From the NCBI RefSeq assembly GCF_016808095.1, contig NC_068973.1, forward strand, positions 26,640,077-26,704,076: a stretch of DNA of 64,000 bases. Direction: 5' to 3'. The DNA is from Vigna angularis (lineage: Eukaryota; Streptophyta; Magnoliopsida; Fabales; Fabaceae). A program made the translations under genes and the position numbers. The notes beneath the pieces are model-generated. The model saw only the letters and a list, made by a program, of their open reading frames with translations, was not told the origin of the DNA and did no database searches. This document shows positions 36,531 through 52,485 of the stretch, in pieces. Numbering within the stretch: position 1 is the first letter of the stretch; every line of letters starts with the position of its first letter.

Positions 36531-39351
36531 ATGAAAATTCACGACTTTAGACTTCAAATATTTTTATGTTAAAAATTACTCAATCTGATTTTTTTTTTCA
36601 AAATAAAAATTTTGAAAATTCCTTTCAAATTTTAAGAACATTTATTCTAGAAGGTTTTTTCTTTTTAATAACCAAAAGAGCTTCTTCTCACCACATCTCC
36701 TTTCTCTATCAATCCTTCACCACTCATCACAGTTACCACCCATCACAACGACATCGATGACTCCCCTTCCCCCTCTTTCGTAAGAATTCTTGTAAGATTC
36801 GCTGGACAACTCTTCATCTTCCTTCGCTCGACAATGCTTCCTCTTCCTCACAAGATTCTCTCCTACCAGGTCACAATACCCTATTATCCAAATCTTCTCC
36901 AATATGGGGAAGCTGGATCTGTCCATCACCATGGCACCAATGTTCATCGCGTCACGGAAACTCCCCGACGGCAACCACTGCTGGAAGGCGCTGAAGCATA
37001 ACGTCAAAATGTCGGCATCACAGGAGAGAATGTTGTTCATAAGGAGTTGCAGGGTGCCAACGAGGTGGTGGCGGAAGGTGTCAACGGCATATACGGCGGT
37101 GCTAATGTTGACGGGTGAGGTGAGGAGATGCATGCCATGAACAACTATGAGAAGAGGGAGATTAGAGTTTTTAATATATTTTTAATAAAGGATATTAAAG
37201 ACATTTCACTAGTGTTACAGGGTGCAGGAAAAAAAATGGGCTGCAAGAAGAAGCACTCTAATGTAAATACGAAGAAACACAACTTTGATGTGTGCTTCTA
37301 ATCAATACAATGGAATTTCTTTCTGCAGCTCCTAAAATGTAATATCTGTATTTTATCTTTGATTAAAATATATTAAACATGATAAATCTAGGTTTAATTC
37401 ATATTTTTTCCTTCTTTCGTGGCTTTCCAGAAGTGGTGCTAGTAAGCTGCACCTCCCTCCATCATTTTTGTTGGCCATTGAAGATTGTCTACCCAAGTGA
37501 GAATCTTTTCCTTCTGTGCAAGAGGTAACGAAGGAGTCCCAGACGGAAGGGAAAGTGAAGAAGGGTACGAAGCTGGGGTAGGTGGAGTCGCCGAGCTAGG
37601 TTCGCCACCCGCACGTGTCGAGCTTTCGTGCCAGTTCGTAATCGGGGCCATTCGTTCGGAGAAACTGTCAAAACCACACAACAGAGCAATGAAGCCATTG
37701 TCTCTCAAACTCTTCACTCTCACCCTTTATAGCTTGCATGATGTCGAGGTCAAATGGGGTCCAAATCATGCGTTCCTGATTCAGTATTCGTGGAAAATTT
37801 TCTTTTTACATGTTCTGGAACAGACATTCCGCTAAATGTATTTCCAGGTATAGAAATACTTTTTTAGCTCTTAATTTGGAAAAAAAAATTATATTTCGAA
37901 TTAAGTATCTCATTTCTGAATTTGAAAATAACTTTTGAAATATCTGAAATATACTTTTTTACTGAAATAAGTGTTTTGAAATATATTTCTAGATTCAAAA
38001 ATATTTTCTAAAATATTTATCCAAACAAAATTAATATTTCAGATTAAATATTGTAAACATTGATTCTGAGTAAAAATATATTTCAGATTAAATATTTCAG
38101 AAAATATTTTCAGTTTTGGAAATTCATTCCAAAATGCTGAAAGAAAACAAAAAAAAAACCGTAGAATTTTTTTATTATAATTTTAATGTAGGATAATTTG
38201 GAATTTACAAGTTTTGTAAGGATGCAGAAAGAAAACCCCCCGTTAGTATTGTCGTTTATATTAAGGAAGGATGCCTTTCCCGAATTAACTTTGGATATAG
38301 ATGTGTTTATTTTAATGTTACTTTTTCTCCGCTAACTTTTAAATTTGAATTCCATTTTCATGCATTTTTATGTTTTAACTATACATTTTAAGAGTCATAA
38401 TAATAATAAATGGAACATAATTAATACATTTAAAATAAAAGGTCAATTTATAATGTTTGAAATTTCCATTTATATATTTTTAAAAACAATTGAAACAAGA
38501 ACGATAAAAAAGTTATATTTAGTTTTTTTTTATCCATTGGGATCAATAAAGCCAATATTTCTTACAGGCATCGCATAATTACCGGTCGATCATATAATAT
38601 AAAAATTAGAAAATAATTAGTAATCTTTAATTCAAATTTAAATATCCTATGACAACAAAAATTTACTGCAAATACAAAAAATTAAAAGAAAAAGTTTAAC
38701 ATTAATTATCTACTATTAAATAAGAAAACATAGTATAAAAAAACGTTGAAATAAAAATAAAATTTAAATTAATACTTATAAATAGGTTTAATTATATTCA
38801 ATCCATAAATTATACACAACAATAAAATATTAAAAAATATTATGGATGAGATAAATCTTCCCCACTTTGACTCTCTGCATACTACGGATTATACAAGACA
38901 CATCCATGCAATGCAAGTTGACAAACTTAAATATTTATTTATTTTGTTATAATGGACCACGAATTGACCTGGATAACCTGTCCCACGTTATCATTAACTT
39001 CAAATAATTTTTAACAAATATAATTAAACAAACAGCAAAAAAAAATGAAAATTTCACCTTAACATAATAATACTAAAAAAAATATCTAGCCTGTGATAAT
39101 AACTCTAGTACAAATAATTTTTCGTACAAAAGACACAATTGTCAAAGATAATGTCGTCAAGCTAAATCACATGTCTGTGAACAAATAACTTTAATGATGT
39201 AATTTGTCCTTTAACTCCAATAGTTTTTGAGAGATTTCTGTAAGAGAATTTGTCAAAAAGACTAACCCTTTAGGGATAAAATTATGTTTAGAAGTTGGCG
39301 GAACTCCATTGAAGGCAATTGTTGCAGATGAAGTTTGGAAGGTGAGATTTA
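36531..39351. other. Intergenic; possible captured gene pieces
   Basis: A minus-strand frame at 37133-36717 (138 codons, starting MHLLTSPVNISTAVYAVDTF) and another at 37723-37439 have exon-like base composition, but I recognise no domain and see no splice structure joining them. Parts at 37150-37260 and 37840-38240 are AT-rich with repeated ATTTCAGA words and could be the ends of an old transposon. From 38250 to 39220 the DNA is AT-rich and featureless. Confidence 0.35.
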
Positions 39352-39653
39352 GGCCCTGTTCTTTTGAGTGGATTTGAGAAGATGGATTTGAGGGGATTTG
39401 AGAGGATTTGAAGATAAATTTTTTTGTCGTTTATTTGAGTGAATTTGAAGGTAAATAAAAGTGAATTTGAAAATAATTTTTTTTTAATTTGTCATGTCCA
39501 TACAATTCTATACTAATTCTCACAAATTTTATTTCCAAATTCACTCTCATTTACCTCCAAATTCACTCAAATAAACGACAAAAAAAATTATCTTCAAATC
39601 CTCTCAAATCCCCCCAAATCCATCCTCTCAAATCCACTCAAAAGAACAGGGCC
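39352..39653. mobile_element. Tourist/PIF-Harbinger-like MITE (302 bp)
   Basis: It has TTA duplications at both borders (39349-39351 and 39654-39656). The ends are a long inverted repeat starting GGCCCTGTTCTTTTGAGTGG on both strands and running about 110 bases inward (GGATTTGAGGGGATTTGA, then TTTTTTTGTCGTTTATTTGA). There is no coding capacity. It interrupts a stretch with weakly coding-like flanks. Confidence 0.85.
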
Positions 39654-41045
39654 TTAGCGATCGAAGGAGATGGGTTAAAAAGAAAGGAAGTAATAAGAAA
39701 AAGAGTATTTGAAGTTTAGTTGGTGACATAGGACGTATGATTCTTGGTATGGAAAATTTGTCCATTAACCTTGATAGTTTTGACAATGATTAGACGAATC
39801 TATCTAAGGGTAATAATGATTGGAAGAGCAATCAGTTCATTTAGGACTTTGAGGCACCTAATACCTAACTTTGCGAAGCTATTGGTATGAGGGCCACCCA
39901 TTTGGCACAATTGGCATCCCGACACCTATCCCTTCCTCAAAAGCATAAGGACCCATCTTAATACCTTCACGTTTACACGAACACCAACTTCTCGGATAAT
40001 TCATACTTACCCAAACGGAAAGCAACCCTAATCATGGCCGTTTCAAGACAAATTTCATGTCCCTTTCACGAACAAATCAACTTCCCATCCACGGACCAAG
40101 CCAATGCCTCTCTCCCCACGCACTTTCTAGCATTATTTTTTCAACCATCAAATTTTTTCAGGTTAAATTTTTTAGTCTCAAAATTTTGTCACAAAAGACT
40201 TTTAGTTTGAAAACAAAAGAAACATGTGAAAGTTTGATTTCTGTGGTAGTATATATATAGTACTGTCAGTTTCTGGTTTTCTAAAAGATTCATACTCAAC
40301 CCCTCCCACATTTTGTTGGGTAATTTTGTGTGCAGTTTAGCATTCCATAAGCTAGTGTACTAGTGCAGTTTAATTAGTTTAAATAGTTTACTTTTAAATA
40401 CTGAACTAAGAATAAATAGAAACAACATGACATATTTTAACTTGAAGTTGCCACTAGAGTTGAACTAATGTAAACTCCAATGGAGCAGACCAATATTGAG
40501 GAAGAAACTTGTAGGAGTTTGGAGATGAATAAAATGATGTTTCTTAAAAATGTTCGAAAAGTAATTCACTTGGCGTGCAATTGTGACATTTGTGGTGTTG
40601 GGCCATCTGAACTTCTTGACCTTAGCGTTTTTTGTTTTGCTTGTATGCACGAGACACATCACCAAACACCAACCAAGACTGCACCAACATAGAAAAGCCA
40701 ATCTGCAAAGGCTCTTAACCATGGATGGAGATTCATAAAGCAAACCTAAACCATGCTAAAGCTTAATTTGACAAGGACTCCTGTCCACAGTTTTGCTACA
40801 AAACAAAACCAGGAATTAAGTGGCTTCCTAAGGCCAACTAGTATGATTGGCAATAAATGTAAAAACTCGCTTTCCGTGATTTAACTCCATAATCTGGCAA
40901 TATTTTGTCTGTATTAGGCTGCGTCTATTGACCCTTATCTTCTGTGCCATGGAAAATCTACATTATTAAATGATTCCCATTTCATCTTATCTCTTCTCTT
41001 ATCTAACCAAATGACAGACACGGATTACAAACTTTCACTGTAGAA

Positions 41046-41116
<71 letters not shown>
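41046..41116. repeat. (TA)n microsatellite
   Basis: About 71 bases of TA dinucleotide, almost uninterrupted. Confidence 0.95.
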
Positions 41117-41118
<2 letters not shown>

Positions 41119-42744
41119 CTTATTCACTGCTTCTATTACAGGGTTTAGCAAAATGGTAAGGACTCAATATACACGATTACAATTAGGAATGATGACCCTT
41201 TTTTTTTCTAAATTTATCCTTTTCTACTTTACAACTCATGCTAAGAACACAGTTCCTTCATTTCCCTTTGATAACTTGTGCAGAGTATTAGCATTTGACT
41301 CAGCCATCAACTGTGTGCAGAAAAAAGACACTGCCCCTTTACCCTATTAACTTTGCTATCAACTGTGTCAATCAGACACACTATCCGGTCATATTTTGTA
41401 TGAGTTCATCGATCTTCAATATTTAGCCACCTAATTTAGAAAGCAACCTGAGAATAATGACACGGGATAAGAATTTTCTTGTCAACAGATCCAAACAACA
41501 AAAGAGAATAGGTCCACTTTTGACAGAAACATTAGCCCTTCCATAACAAAGTAACCTCCAATTTAGCTGGAACTTACAATCAAAAAATATAATATCTTAT
41601 TCTTGCCACCGTTGATTTTTGGCAGCCACTGCGTGAGAGTAGCTCAGCTGAATGATCAGTGCCATCCGAGTTGTATTTACCCCCTTTTCTTCAATCAAGT
41701 CCCGAAGAAATAGTTAACTTCTAGCATATATATATATAATGATGTGCATATATGGACCTTGTTTTGTGTCTGTTTCTAAGTTGTTGTTGACCTTCTTTTC
41801 TTGTCACTTTTATTTCTTGAGATCAACAATCATTTAACCAAAGCTCTTCAAATATATGAATGTTCTTTAGTTATTCTTGATGATTACTTTCTCTTCTTAA
41901 ACAAAGGCAAATCAGCGTTCTTATACGTGCTGCTGGCGGCATCTGAGTTGTAATATTATGATACTAATATTGGTTAGTGTATCAGCAAGGTACTGTGTTA
42001 TTGCCACAGTTAAAATGTTCAATTTCAATTACTGGAACAGCCACTTACATCAAAATATTCCTGATCAATTCATTCCTCTATAGAACCTGTAGATTTTCTT
42101 TTACCTGACAGAGTGAGTCATTAACTCTTACAGATGAAATTTACCATATAAGTTCCTTAACATGTATAATTCATCAAGTAAATAATCTTTGTTTCAATAG
42201 ATACTTTTATAAATAAGTTTAATTTATTTCATATATTTAAAATCAACTCATACATTTGATCTTTCGCATAAACTCTTCCATCTAATTTCTCTGAAAGCTG
42301 AGATGATGAGCTGATTTAATTTATGCAGAAACTACATTAATTTTTCCTTCTTCTATACAGACAAGAAAATGGTTTTGTTAACTTGAGAACTATTGTGGCC
42401 GACTGAATATACATTGCAAGGACTAATATCACATGACACGCTATATATTTGAGGGCTAATTTGGCTATTTTATTTTCTTCCCTGGTTTGGTTATAAAAAA
42501 GCAACAGATACGTGTGCTTGTGAGGGTGACAAGTGACAAGCAATCAGTTCCTTCTACAAACAAAATAGTATATGGCCGATAGATAGTCTACAAGTAAACG
42601 AAGGAAGCAAGATCATTTCTTCCTACTTAACAAAAGATAGAAAGAGCCACACGGTATCTTATCCCATAGGACACCATGATCCTTCCATTAGAAGTTGCAA
42701 TAACGTGATAGAAATGGTTTTTAGATACTTTCTTTTATGGCTAG

Positions 42745-42753
42745 CTATATATT
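42745..42753 (+). promoter_or_regulatory. Putative TATA box of the HD-Zip gene
   Basis: CTATATATT, about 113 bases before the start codon, in a plausible position for a start site near 42780 and a short 5' UTR. Confidence 0.4.
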
Positions 42754-42865
42754 CTGCACCTGATCCCCCCTCACCGGACTTTTAAATCACATAATTCTTT
42801 TTTATTTGTTCCTGTGTATCCAATTCCAAATTCACCCATAAAATACTTCCATTCTCACTACTCAC

Positions 42866-43708
42866 ATGATGGAGGGAGATGAGAATATTCAAGCATCAAA
42901 GGGGAAAAATGATGAAAGCTTCGCCAGCTTGGAGGCACCAAGGAAGAAAAACAAGAAGATAGAAAACAAGAGGAGGTTCAGTGATGAACAGATAAGGTCA
43001 CTAGAATGCATATTTGAGACAGAGTCAAAGCTTGAGCCAAGGAAGAAGATGCAACTGGCAAGAGATCTTGGCCTGCAACCTCGCCAAGTTGCCATATGGT
43101 TTCAAAACAGAAGGGCGAGGTGGAAATCAAAACGCATAGAGCAAGAATACAGGAAACTGAAGGATGAATATGACAATTTAGCATCTAGGTTTGAGTCCCT
43201 AAAGAAAGAGAAGGAATCTTTGCAAGTAGAGGTAAGTTTCTGGTTGTTGTTCTGACAAGATTACTTGTTAGTTCTTACTGTTGATTCTCTCAACAAAGCA
43301 TGCGACCCTTAACTTAGTTATTTGTTCCTCAAACAGTTGCAGAAGCTAAGTGATTTGGTGGTGTCATCACATGATGGTGGAAGGGAAGACAAGAGTGCCA
43401 AAGAACACAGCATAGAGGATGGTGGTTCAGGCAGTGGATACAGCAGTTGGAAGCCTGAAGCAAAACCAAGGTTTTCAAATGAGGGTTTGGAAGAGAGAGT
43501 AGGCGTGTATTCAGATGATCAGAACGAGAATAGCATCATGAGGAGTGAGAAATCTGAGGACAAAGGACACCAACTTCTCAGAATGGATGATAATGATCAC
43601 GCTGAGATGCCATTAGCATCACTTGAAAAATGGTACAGTAGTGTGGACCCTAATGGCATCTTGGACCAGTCATGTAGCAGCTCTCAGTGGTTAGATTTCT
43701 GGACTTGA
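42866..43708 (+). CDS. HD-Zip class I transcription factor, HB7/HB12-like
   Basis: There are two coding exons, 42866-43231 and 43337-43708 (GTAAGT donor, CAAACAG acceptor, 105-bp intron), giving 245 residues. The homeodomain is at about residues 33-90, with the recognition helix [17 protein letters not shown]. It is followed directly by a leucine zipper with leucines at 98, 105, 112, 119 and 126; the intron falls between the last two. The [19 protein letters not shown] stretch and the [12 protein letters not shown] start are characteristic of ATHB7/ATHB12. The acidic C-terminus ends in an aromatic QWLDFWT motif, a likely activation segment. It acts in the nucleus as a dimer on CAATNATTG sites; the Arabidopsis relatives are induced by ABA and drought. 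There is no START or MEKHLA domain, which excludes class III (the miR166 targets). A second Met at codon 2 is an alternative start. Confidence 0.93.
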
Positions 43709-45055
43709 ACATCACTCTGCGTTCCATGTATGATGTTTGTTTCCTCCAACAAGGAACAAAGATCGGTTCATACTTGGCTGGAAGATCTTGTGCTGCCAAC
43801 TGGTCAAAACTCAACATTCCAGCTTTGAAGAATGTCGAATAGGCCAAGAAACTGGAAGAAAGTTTTGTAGGCTTGATTTGATAGGGAGAGAATTAAGCTA
43901 GCCTCACCAAATTCAATTGTGTAGAGATTTGGAAAAGGAAATAATGTGAAATGATGTCTCTGTTTGTTCATGCTTGCATGCCTTTCCCATCCCTTTGCGT
44001 GTGTGTGTGCGCGTGTTCTTTCTTCCTTTTCCTTTTCCCACTACAAGGGGTTAATACTTAATATTCTTAAGGGGACCTCTCTTTTATCACTTTAGCTTAT
44101 TCCAAGTCCGATCTCTACAGGAACAGAAACAAAACGAATGAACCGTGTCAATAAGAAATTGCTCCATGGTTCAATTTCTTAGCTTTTCCTATGGACTTAT
44201 TTCCATGGTAAAAGGAGAGTGATATGCTATCTCAACTAAGTTCACGGCCCTTAGAGCAGAAGAGAATTCCAGTAGAAAAACCTGTTAGAGGAATGGATTA
44301 TAATGGTTAGAATGACTGCATAAACATCGTCACACAAAATCCATGTTTTTTATTACAATAATATAATTAGATCCTCCAACTTTGTTTAGATATTCAATAT
44401 ATGGAATTATGTCCCATAATAAATTGCTAATAGTAGATCACCCAACGCAACATTGTTAAATACTGGGCACTAATTTTGGAGGAGAATTACAGGTCCTGAA
44501 AGGGAATTCAGTTCTTATGTTTTCACTTGTTAGTTGTCTTGCTTAAAGTGAGTTCAGCAACATATATTCTGCTAAAATACCAGAATGTTGATTGAGTACT
44601 TTAAACATAAAATAGTTGAAATATAAAAAGTAATAATTACATTCGGATGAATTACACTTATCATATTTATTAAATTAGAAGATTAGAAGAGTGTCCCTAC
44701 ATTTGAATGGATCAGAACTCCAGCTCAGACTCATCTCTTATCCTACCCCATATAAACAACCATCATCTTAGCGATATCATAAATGCACAGACATCAAATA
44801 TGAAGTGAAAATAATGAGTGTGAATTAGACATTACGATAAGTTCCCATCTTCAATCAAACATCACTTAGCAAACATTTTCTTCAAACAATCTATTTTATT
44901 ATAAAAAAAATTAACTGGGCCTTGATAAATGTATGCATGAATATCAACTTCACGTGATTCTTTTCACATTTGTCATTGAACTGTGTTCTATCAGAGAATG
45001 ATAGATAATGAATCGAATAAATATATATAAAATAAATGTAAGTATTTTAACAAAC

Positions 45056-45057
<2 letters not shown>
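43709..45057. other. Intergenic between HD-Zip gene and tRNA
   Basis: The first 300-400 bases are probably the 3' UTR of the HD-Zip gene, and short GTGTGTGTGCGCGTG sequence lies near 44000. No gene is seen in the rest. Confidence 0.5.

Positions 45058-45137
<80 letters not shown>
45058..45137 (+). tRNA. tRNA-Leu (UAG)
   Basis: An 80-nt cloverleaf. The acceptor stem GACAGTT pairs with AGCTGTC (one G-U), with discriminator A at 45137. The A box is TGGCCGAGTGG, and the anticodon stem CCAGA/TCTGG carries the loop TTTAGGC (anticodon TAG). A class II variable arm (TCCGAAAGGGC) and the B box GGTTCAAATCC follow. A run of T from 45153 acts as the Pol III terminator, and CAA motifs precede the gene (AACAAACAAG), as in plant tRNA genes. 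There is no intron. Confidence 0.96.
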
Positions 45138-45138
<1 letters not shown>

Positions 45139-45278
45139 TATTTTTAGTTTTTTTTTTTGTTTTTCTGAACTGATCCATAAGGAAATCGAAATTCAATGGT
45201 TACCACATACACAAAACATCAACTGGTCTCTGTCTGATTCTTCTATCAGTGTTTCATATTTTCACTCACCCTTCATCA

Positions 45279-48200
45279 ATGGCACTCTCAGTTTGCAGTG
45301 TTGGCCCCTGGAATCTTAACCCCAAAGCATTATCAACACCATCTTTCTCCTTCAAGTCTCTCAAATTCCCTCCCTTTTGGCCAACCCAAAAGGTAAAACA
45401 ATTTTCCTTTTGCGGCATGTGTGGTGTGGTACGGTGTGAGTGGGAAGGTAGCTTCAAATTTCAATGGTTGATTGTGGCAGGTGAAGATGGGTCCTCTGAG
45501 TGTGTCTCCCATGGGGTTTGGAACTTGGGCATGGGGCAATCAGTTTCTCTGGGGGTACCAGGAATCCATGGATAATGAGCTCCAACAAATCTTCAACATG
45601 GCTCTGGACAACGACATCAATCTCTTTGACACTGCTGATTCTTATGGCACTGGAAGGTTAAACGGTCAGAGTGAGAAGCTTCTGGGGAGGTTCATTCGAG
45701 AATTTCAAGGTTCATCTCACATTCCTTTCGAACTTCCAGTTACTTTATTATATATTCTGTTGTGGGTTTGAGTGCATGTGTAAATAAATAATTCATTGTT
45801 ACTTGCCCTGCCTAAATGGCCTTGTTGTTTGAATTATGTTAATTCTCTGCGTCATAATTATCATCATGTAATCTGTAAAACTTTTTACACTGTAACCATT
45901 GAACTTTTTAAATAGTTTTTTTTATCGAAGTAAACATACTTTGTATACATGATGGTTTGTAATTGAATGGTAGTATATAAAATCTTTACATTACAAGTGT
46001 GTCTGTGAGTGTGTATTATATATATGGTGATTCTTTTATTCACATTTGTTGACCATATTGAATGTAAGACTTGCTTAGAGAAAAAGGGGAGCAAGCGTGA
46101 CATAGTAATTGCTACAAAGTTTGCTGCATATCCATGGCGCCTTACACCAGGGCAGTTTGTGAATGCTTGCAGGTATTTGTATGTCTATCAAATACTTCGT
46201 CAACTTTCCCATCTCCCATGACAAATATTTGCTTTGTGTCTTTTTCTTTTTGCGTATGGTGTTAAATTTGGATGAAATAAACTTTCAGGGCGTCACTAGA
46301 TAGAATGCAAATTGAGCAAATTGGGATAGGACAACTACATTGGTCAACTGCAAATTATGCTCCTTTGCAGGAATTAGCTCTTTGGGATGGTTTAGTGGCA
46401 ATGTATGAGAAGGTTACGATAATTCACGTTTAATAGCAATATTATCGGTATATATAATTAAGACCTTGAGTGAAACATTGTTTAAGGACTAGGCTGAAGG
46501 GTAACTTGTAAACGCGTTCTGCTATCTAAACTTCATAACTGATGTTTGCAATGCTAGTAGGTAGCATAAACCTGTAAGGGGAGGAAGGAAACCATAATCT
46601 TCCTTTTAATGCACAATGTGGATAAGGTCATTCAGAGTGATTTTTGATTATACATTCTTTTTCAGTGTTAGATCCTCATATTTAAACATTGACTTCAATG
46701 GTTATTACATCGTCAAGAAAAATTAATTTAAATTTCTTGAATGATCCAAATTTCTGTACTCATATATGTTGTCGTTTAGGGTTTGGTTAAAGGTGTTGGA
46801 GTAAGTAATTACGGACCAAAGCAGCTTCTAAAGATACATGATTATCTGAAAGACCGTGGAGTCCCCTTATGCTCAGCCCAGGTATGAAGTTATGTGTACA
46901 TGTAATTTAGCATTCAAAATTTGCTAGACATAATGGGAAAATAGGCATGATCTGATCAAATTCAAACATAATGGGAAAAATTTTCTTCAAGATTTCAATG
47001 TTTCAGGTGCAGTTTTCTTTGCTAAGCACGGGGAAAGATCAACTAGAGATCAAGAGTATATGTGACTCTCTGGGTATCCGCGTGATTGCTTATAGTCCTC
47101 TGGGACTTGGAATGCTTACTGGGAAATACTCACCATCTAAACTTCCAAGTGGGCCAAGGTATGTTGATATTTAAGGAAATGTTTTTGGGGGATAAACGGT
47201 GAATAATTTTGTATCACAATGCATTATTATCTTGTAGAATACTTTAGTGATTAACCACATTTCACAGGGCGTTGCTATTTAAGCAAATACTTCCGGGATT
47301 AGATCCTTTATTGAGTTCCCTGAGAGATATTGCAAATAAACGGCGGAAAACCATGTCACAGGTGATCAGTTTCCCATTTTCGTTTTCTCTTTATGCTGCC
47401 AATTTCTCGTAGATATCTTGTGAATGTCTCTTGGTAGTAAAAGATGCATTTCAGGATTGCTAACTAAAAGCAAGTTGAATGCTTGATCATGGATCTTTTA
47501 AGAAAGATAGTGATGTGTGTATCACTCGTTTTAGTTAGACTTCATTTTCTCACATGTGTTTGAGTAAGAAGCACAACAACTACCAAAATCTAAACTAGTT
47601 TTATCTCTTTTGCAAAGGTGGGTCCTCTTAGCCTGGCCAATCTTTTGCATAACAACTTTTATTCCATCTTTGTAGTCATATTATTCATGCTGTAAGCATC
47701 TTTCTTCGGTTTTTAATCAATATTTTTTGTACACTGTGCTCGTTCCTGTGCTCCAGATCAACCAATAATAAACTCTGCATAACAGGAGACCAAGATCTTT
47801 TTTATTCAAGGAAGCTTGTACATCACATATTATTCCGTTGAAGGATTTGTGTAATATCAGTGTCATTGATATGTGGATTGAGAAAGGGACTACAGCATCT
47901 TAAAAGAAAATTTAGTATAGTTTCATAACTTTGAGTGCTGCTTTTCAATCATATTTAAAGTTTCAACCTTAGTAAAATGTAATACATTTAGTACGATGTA
48001 TATTACCAAGGTAAAACTTTAAATATGATTAGAAAACCGTACACACTGTAGAAGACTTCTCATACATCTTATCCACATAAAACACGAGAACTAATGTTGC
48101 TTCATTATCAAGATCAACTACCTAGAAGCAAACTTTTAATATCACATTCATGTTTTTAAAGGTCGTACTTCCCTACGCAGCTTACTTTTTTAAAGGTTAT

Positions 48201-48642
48201 ATATAAAGTAGTAGCCTTTTACAGAACCACCGACCAACCCACTTAATTGTCCTTGTCTTAGGTGCGTGGAAAATGACAATGCTGACCGCCTACTTGACCA
48301 TGCCCGAACAGCATACCTTATCACAATCTCATTCTTTCATTTATCATGTCAGGTAGCCATAAATTGGTGCATTTGCAAAGGTACAGTTCCAATTCCTGGA
48401 GTCAAATCAATTAAACAAGCGGAGGAAAATTTAGGTGCTCTGGGTTGGCGCCTTTCCTCAGACGAGTTGCTTCGTTTAGATTATGCAGCAAACGAATCAC
48501 CTCGAAGAATGATCCAAAACATTTTCCAAACCAGGTACACATATTCTTTTACTTTTAACGTTATAAAGGCAAATCACATAACACACAAAAGAGGTTGCAA
48601 TGATACAAGTGTTTTACGTGATTTGGTATTCATAACAGATAA
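45279..48642 (+). CDS. PLR1: Pyridoxal reductase, chloroplastic (aldo/keto reductase)
   Basis: Nine coding exons with GT-AG joins: 45279-45392, 45481-45709, 46079-46172, 46289-46412, 46780-46881, 47007-47158, 47268-47361, 48353-48534 and 48639-48642, giving 364 residues, close to the Arabidopsis PLR1 length. The enzyme reduces pyridoxal to pyridoxine with NADPH in vitamin B6 salvage. The Ser/Pro-rich first ~38 residues look like a plastid transit peptide. The aldo/keto reductase barrel follows ([19 protein letters not shown]), with the likely catalytic tetrad Asp88, Tyr93 (FDTADSYG), Lys128 (ATKFAAY) and His163 (QLHWS). Later blocks are [20 protein letters not shown] and [10 protein letters not shown]. 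The last exon only completes Arg and the TAA stop (IFQTR end). The tRNA-Leu lies 141 bp upstream, and the ubiquitin-L40 gene converges from the right. Intron 7 is about 1 kb. Confidence 0.93.
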
Positions 48643-49473
48643 AATATGAAGCGAGACCTCAGCACAAGGTGCGGACGGAGAAAAAGCTTACTTTCACTCA
48701 CTGAAGGTCACATTCCTTTATCAGCTGGTATCAAGAAAGGGGAGTAGAGCTAATGGATGCGTTTCATTTTTACTTGTCCAGGATAATTGCCAACTGATTA
48801 ACCTGATTGAGGATGCCATACTATCACTTTTAGGTTTTTGTGATGGGCCACTAAAATACAGAAGTAAGAAGCCGCGATGCCACACAGTCACGTCATATAG
48901 CATTGCTTTGTATTTTCATTGTTAAAAATCATACTGACTTAGAAATAATTGTTCAATGCACAATAATAAACTAGGCTTTTAACGAAGACCAGAAACCACG
49001 CTCAGAATCCGAACACTCTGAAAAACAGCGCCGTCTCCGTCAAAGCTTTTTAATCCTCCGACCGCAAGCCCAAAATAAAAAGAAACTCATTACGCTTCTT
49101 CTAAGGGCATTCGAGTTAAATTAAAGAAAAGGATTTAAGAAATCATAATTACGGTACTGGTGTATCACGAGTTATGTGAAAAACATAAGAAAATTATGGA
49201 GTCGAAATTACGGGCCTGACCTTCCACAACTTATAATGGAAATAAAAGGAATTAAGTAATAAAAAAATTGTCAGGGAAACATCCACTTCAAACGCATTAT
49301 TGTCAAAAACAAAATTGTATCACCATTAGAAGGAACTGTAGAATAATTCATAACGAGTCTCAAACTGAAAACAAGAATAATGAGTAACTACGATACTAAG
49401 AAGCTAATGGAATTGTCAGGTTTACACCATATCCAGTAATCCATAACATGTTTGCATCTTACACGAGAACAGT
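48643..49473. other. Convergent intergenic region
   Basis: Holds the 3' UTRs of PLR1 (plus) and ubiquitin-L40 (minus). No other gene is seen. A GC-richer block at 48985-49080 is not explained. Confidence 0.5.
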
Positions 49474-51733
<2,260 letters not shown>

Positions 51734-51752
51734 TTATCTTCCCAAACTGCTA

Positions 51753-51790
51753 TTAGGGTTTCTCGCTTGGTTGTACGTAATATTTATATT
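51753..51790 (-). promoter_or_regulatory. Telo-box and TATA-like element of ubiquitin-L40
   Basis: On the minus strand, AAACCCTAA (51753-51761) lies in the presumed 5' UTR, and AATATAAATA (51781-51790) lies about 55-65 bases before the ATG. Telo-boxes are common in plant translation-machinery promoters. The TATA is close to the ATG, so the leader would be short. Confidence 0.5.
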
Positions 51791-52485
51791 GAAGCGTTAA
51801 GAGTAGTAGGGTTTTCAGAACCTAGGGTGTGTTTGGTTAGCCGGATTATGTTATTCCAGACCTATTTCTTTATTCTTTTTCATTTGGCAAAGGCTTATTC
51901 TTCTTATGATATTAGTGGCTAAAAATATATGCTCAAAATTATATTTGATATGATTTTCTATTATAGTTTCAAAGTATATGGATTTTAATATTTTTAAATA
52001 TACTCAAACATCACATATTTGAGTTGTTAAAATTTCGTGAAAGTATGCCTATGCACATCAAATTTTTAGACTGCACAAAAATAATAACAAATATATTTTT
52101 GTGACTAAATTTCCTAATAATTTAATTTATTTGGTTTAAACATGTGAAAGGTCACTGGTCACTAGTTCATCCATATAATAATAATAATAAAAATCTCAAG
52201 TGGGTCCTCGTATTTGTAATTGTTTAAGTTGAGTCCAAATATTTGAAAAAATGAGTCAATTTGTCATGTTTGTTAAGTTCTCACAGACGGCGTCAAAGTT
52301 TGTTGATGTGTGGTGATACTGATCTGTGTGATCTTATTACGTGGAAATAAATTTTAAATTATGACGTGGAATTTGATAAAAAAAAAAAGCACTTCTTCTC
52401 TTCTCCCAAATTAGGGTTCTGTAAAGCAGATTCTTAGACGATTTAAGATTATGAACTGCGAGTTTCATGACCGCCGCCGACCACC

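Larger units (their letters stand above)
39654..42865. other. Intergenic, upstream of HD-Zip gene
   Basis: No supported gene. A (TA)n run occupies 41046-41116. A 70-codon plus frame at 40480-40692 has CNCDICG and CFACMHETHH clusters but no match I know. The last kilobase is probably the promoter of the HD-Zip gene. Confidence 0.45.

Noticed and set aside
36717..37133. 138-codon minus frame as a functional gene
   Set aside because: It looks exon-like but has no recognised domain and no partner exons, so it is only mentioned as possible captured DNA.
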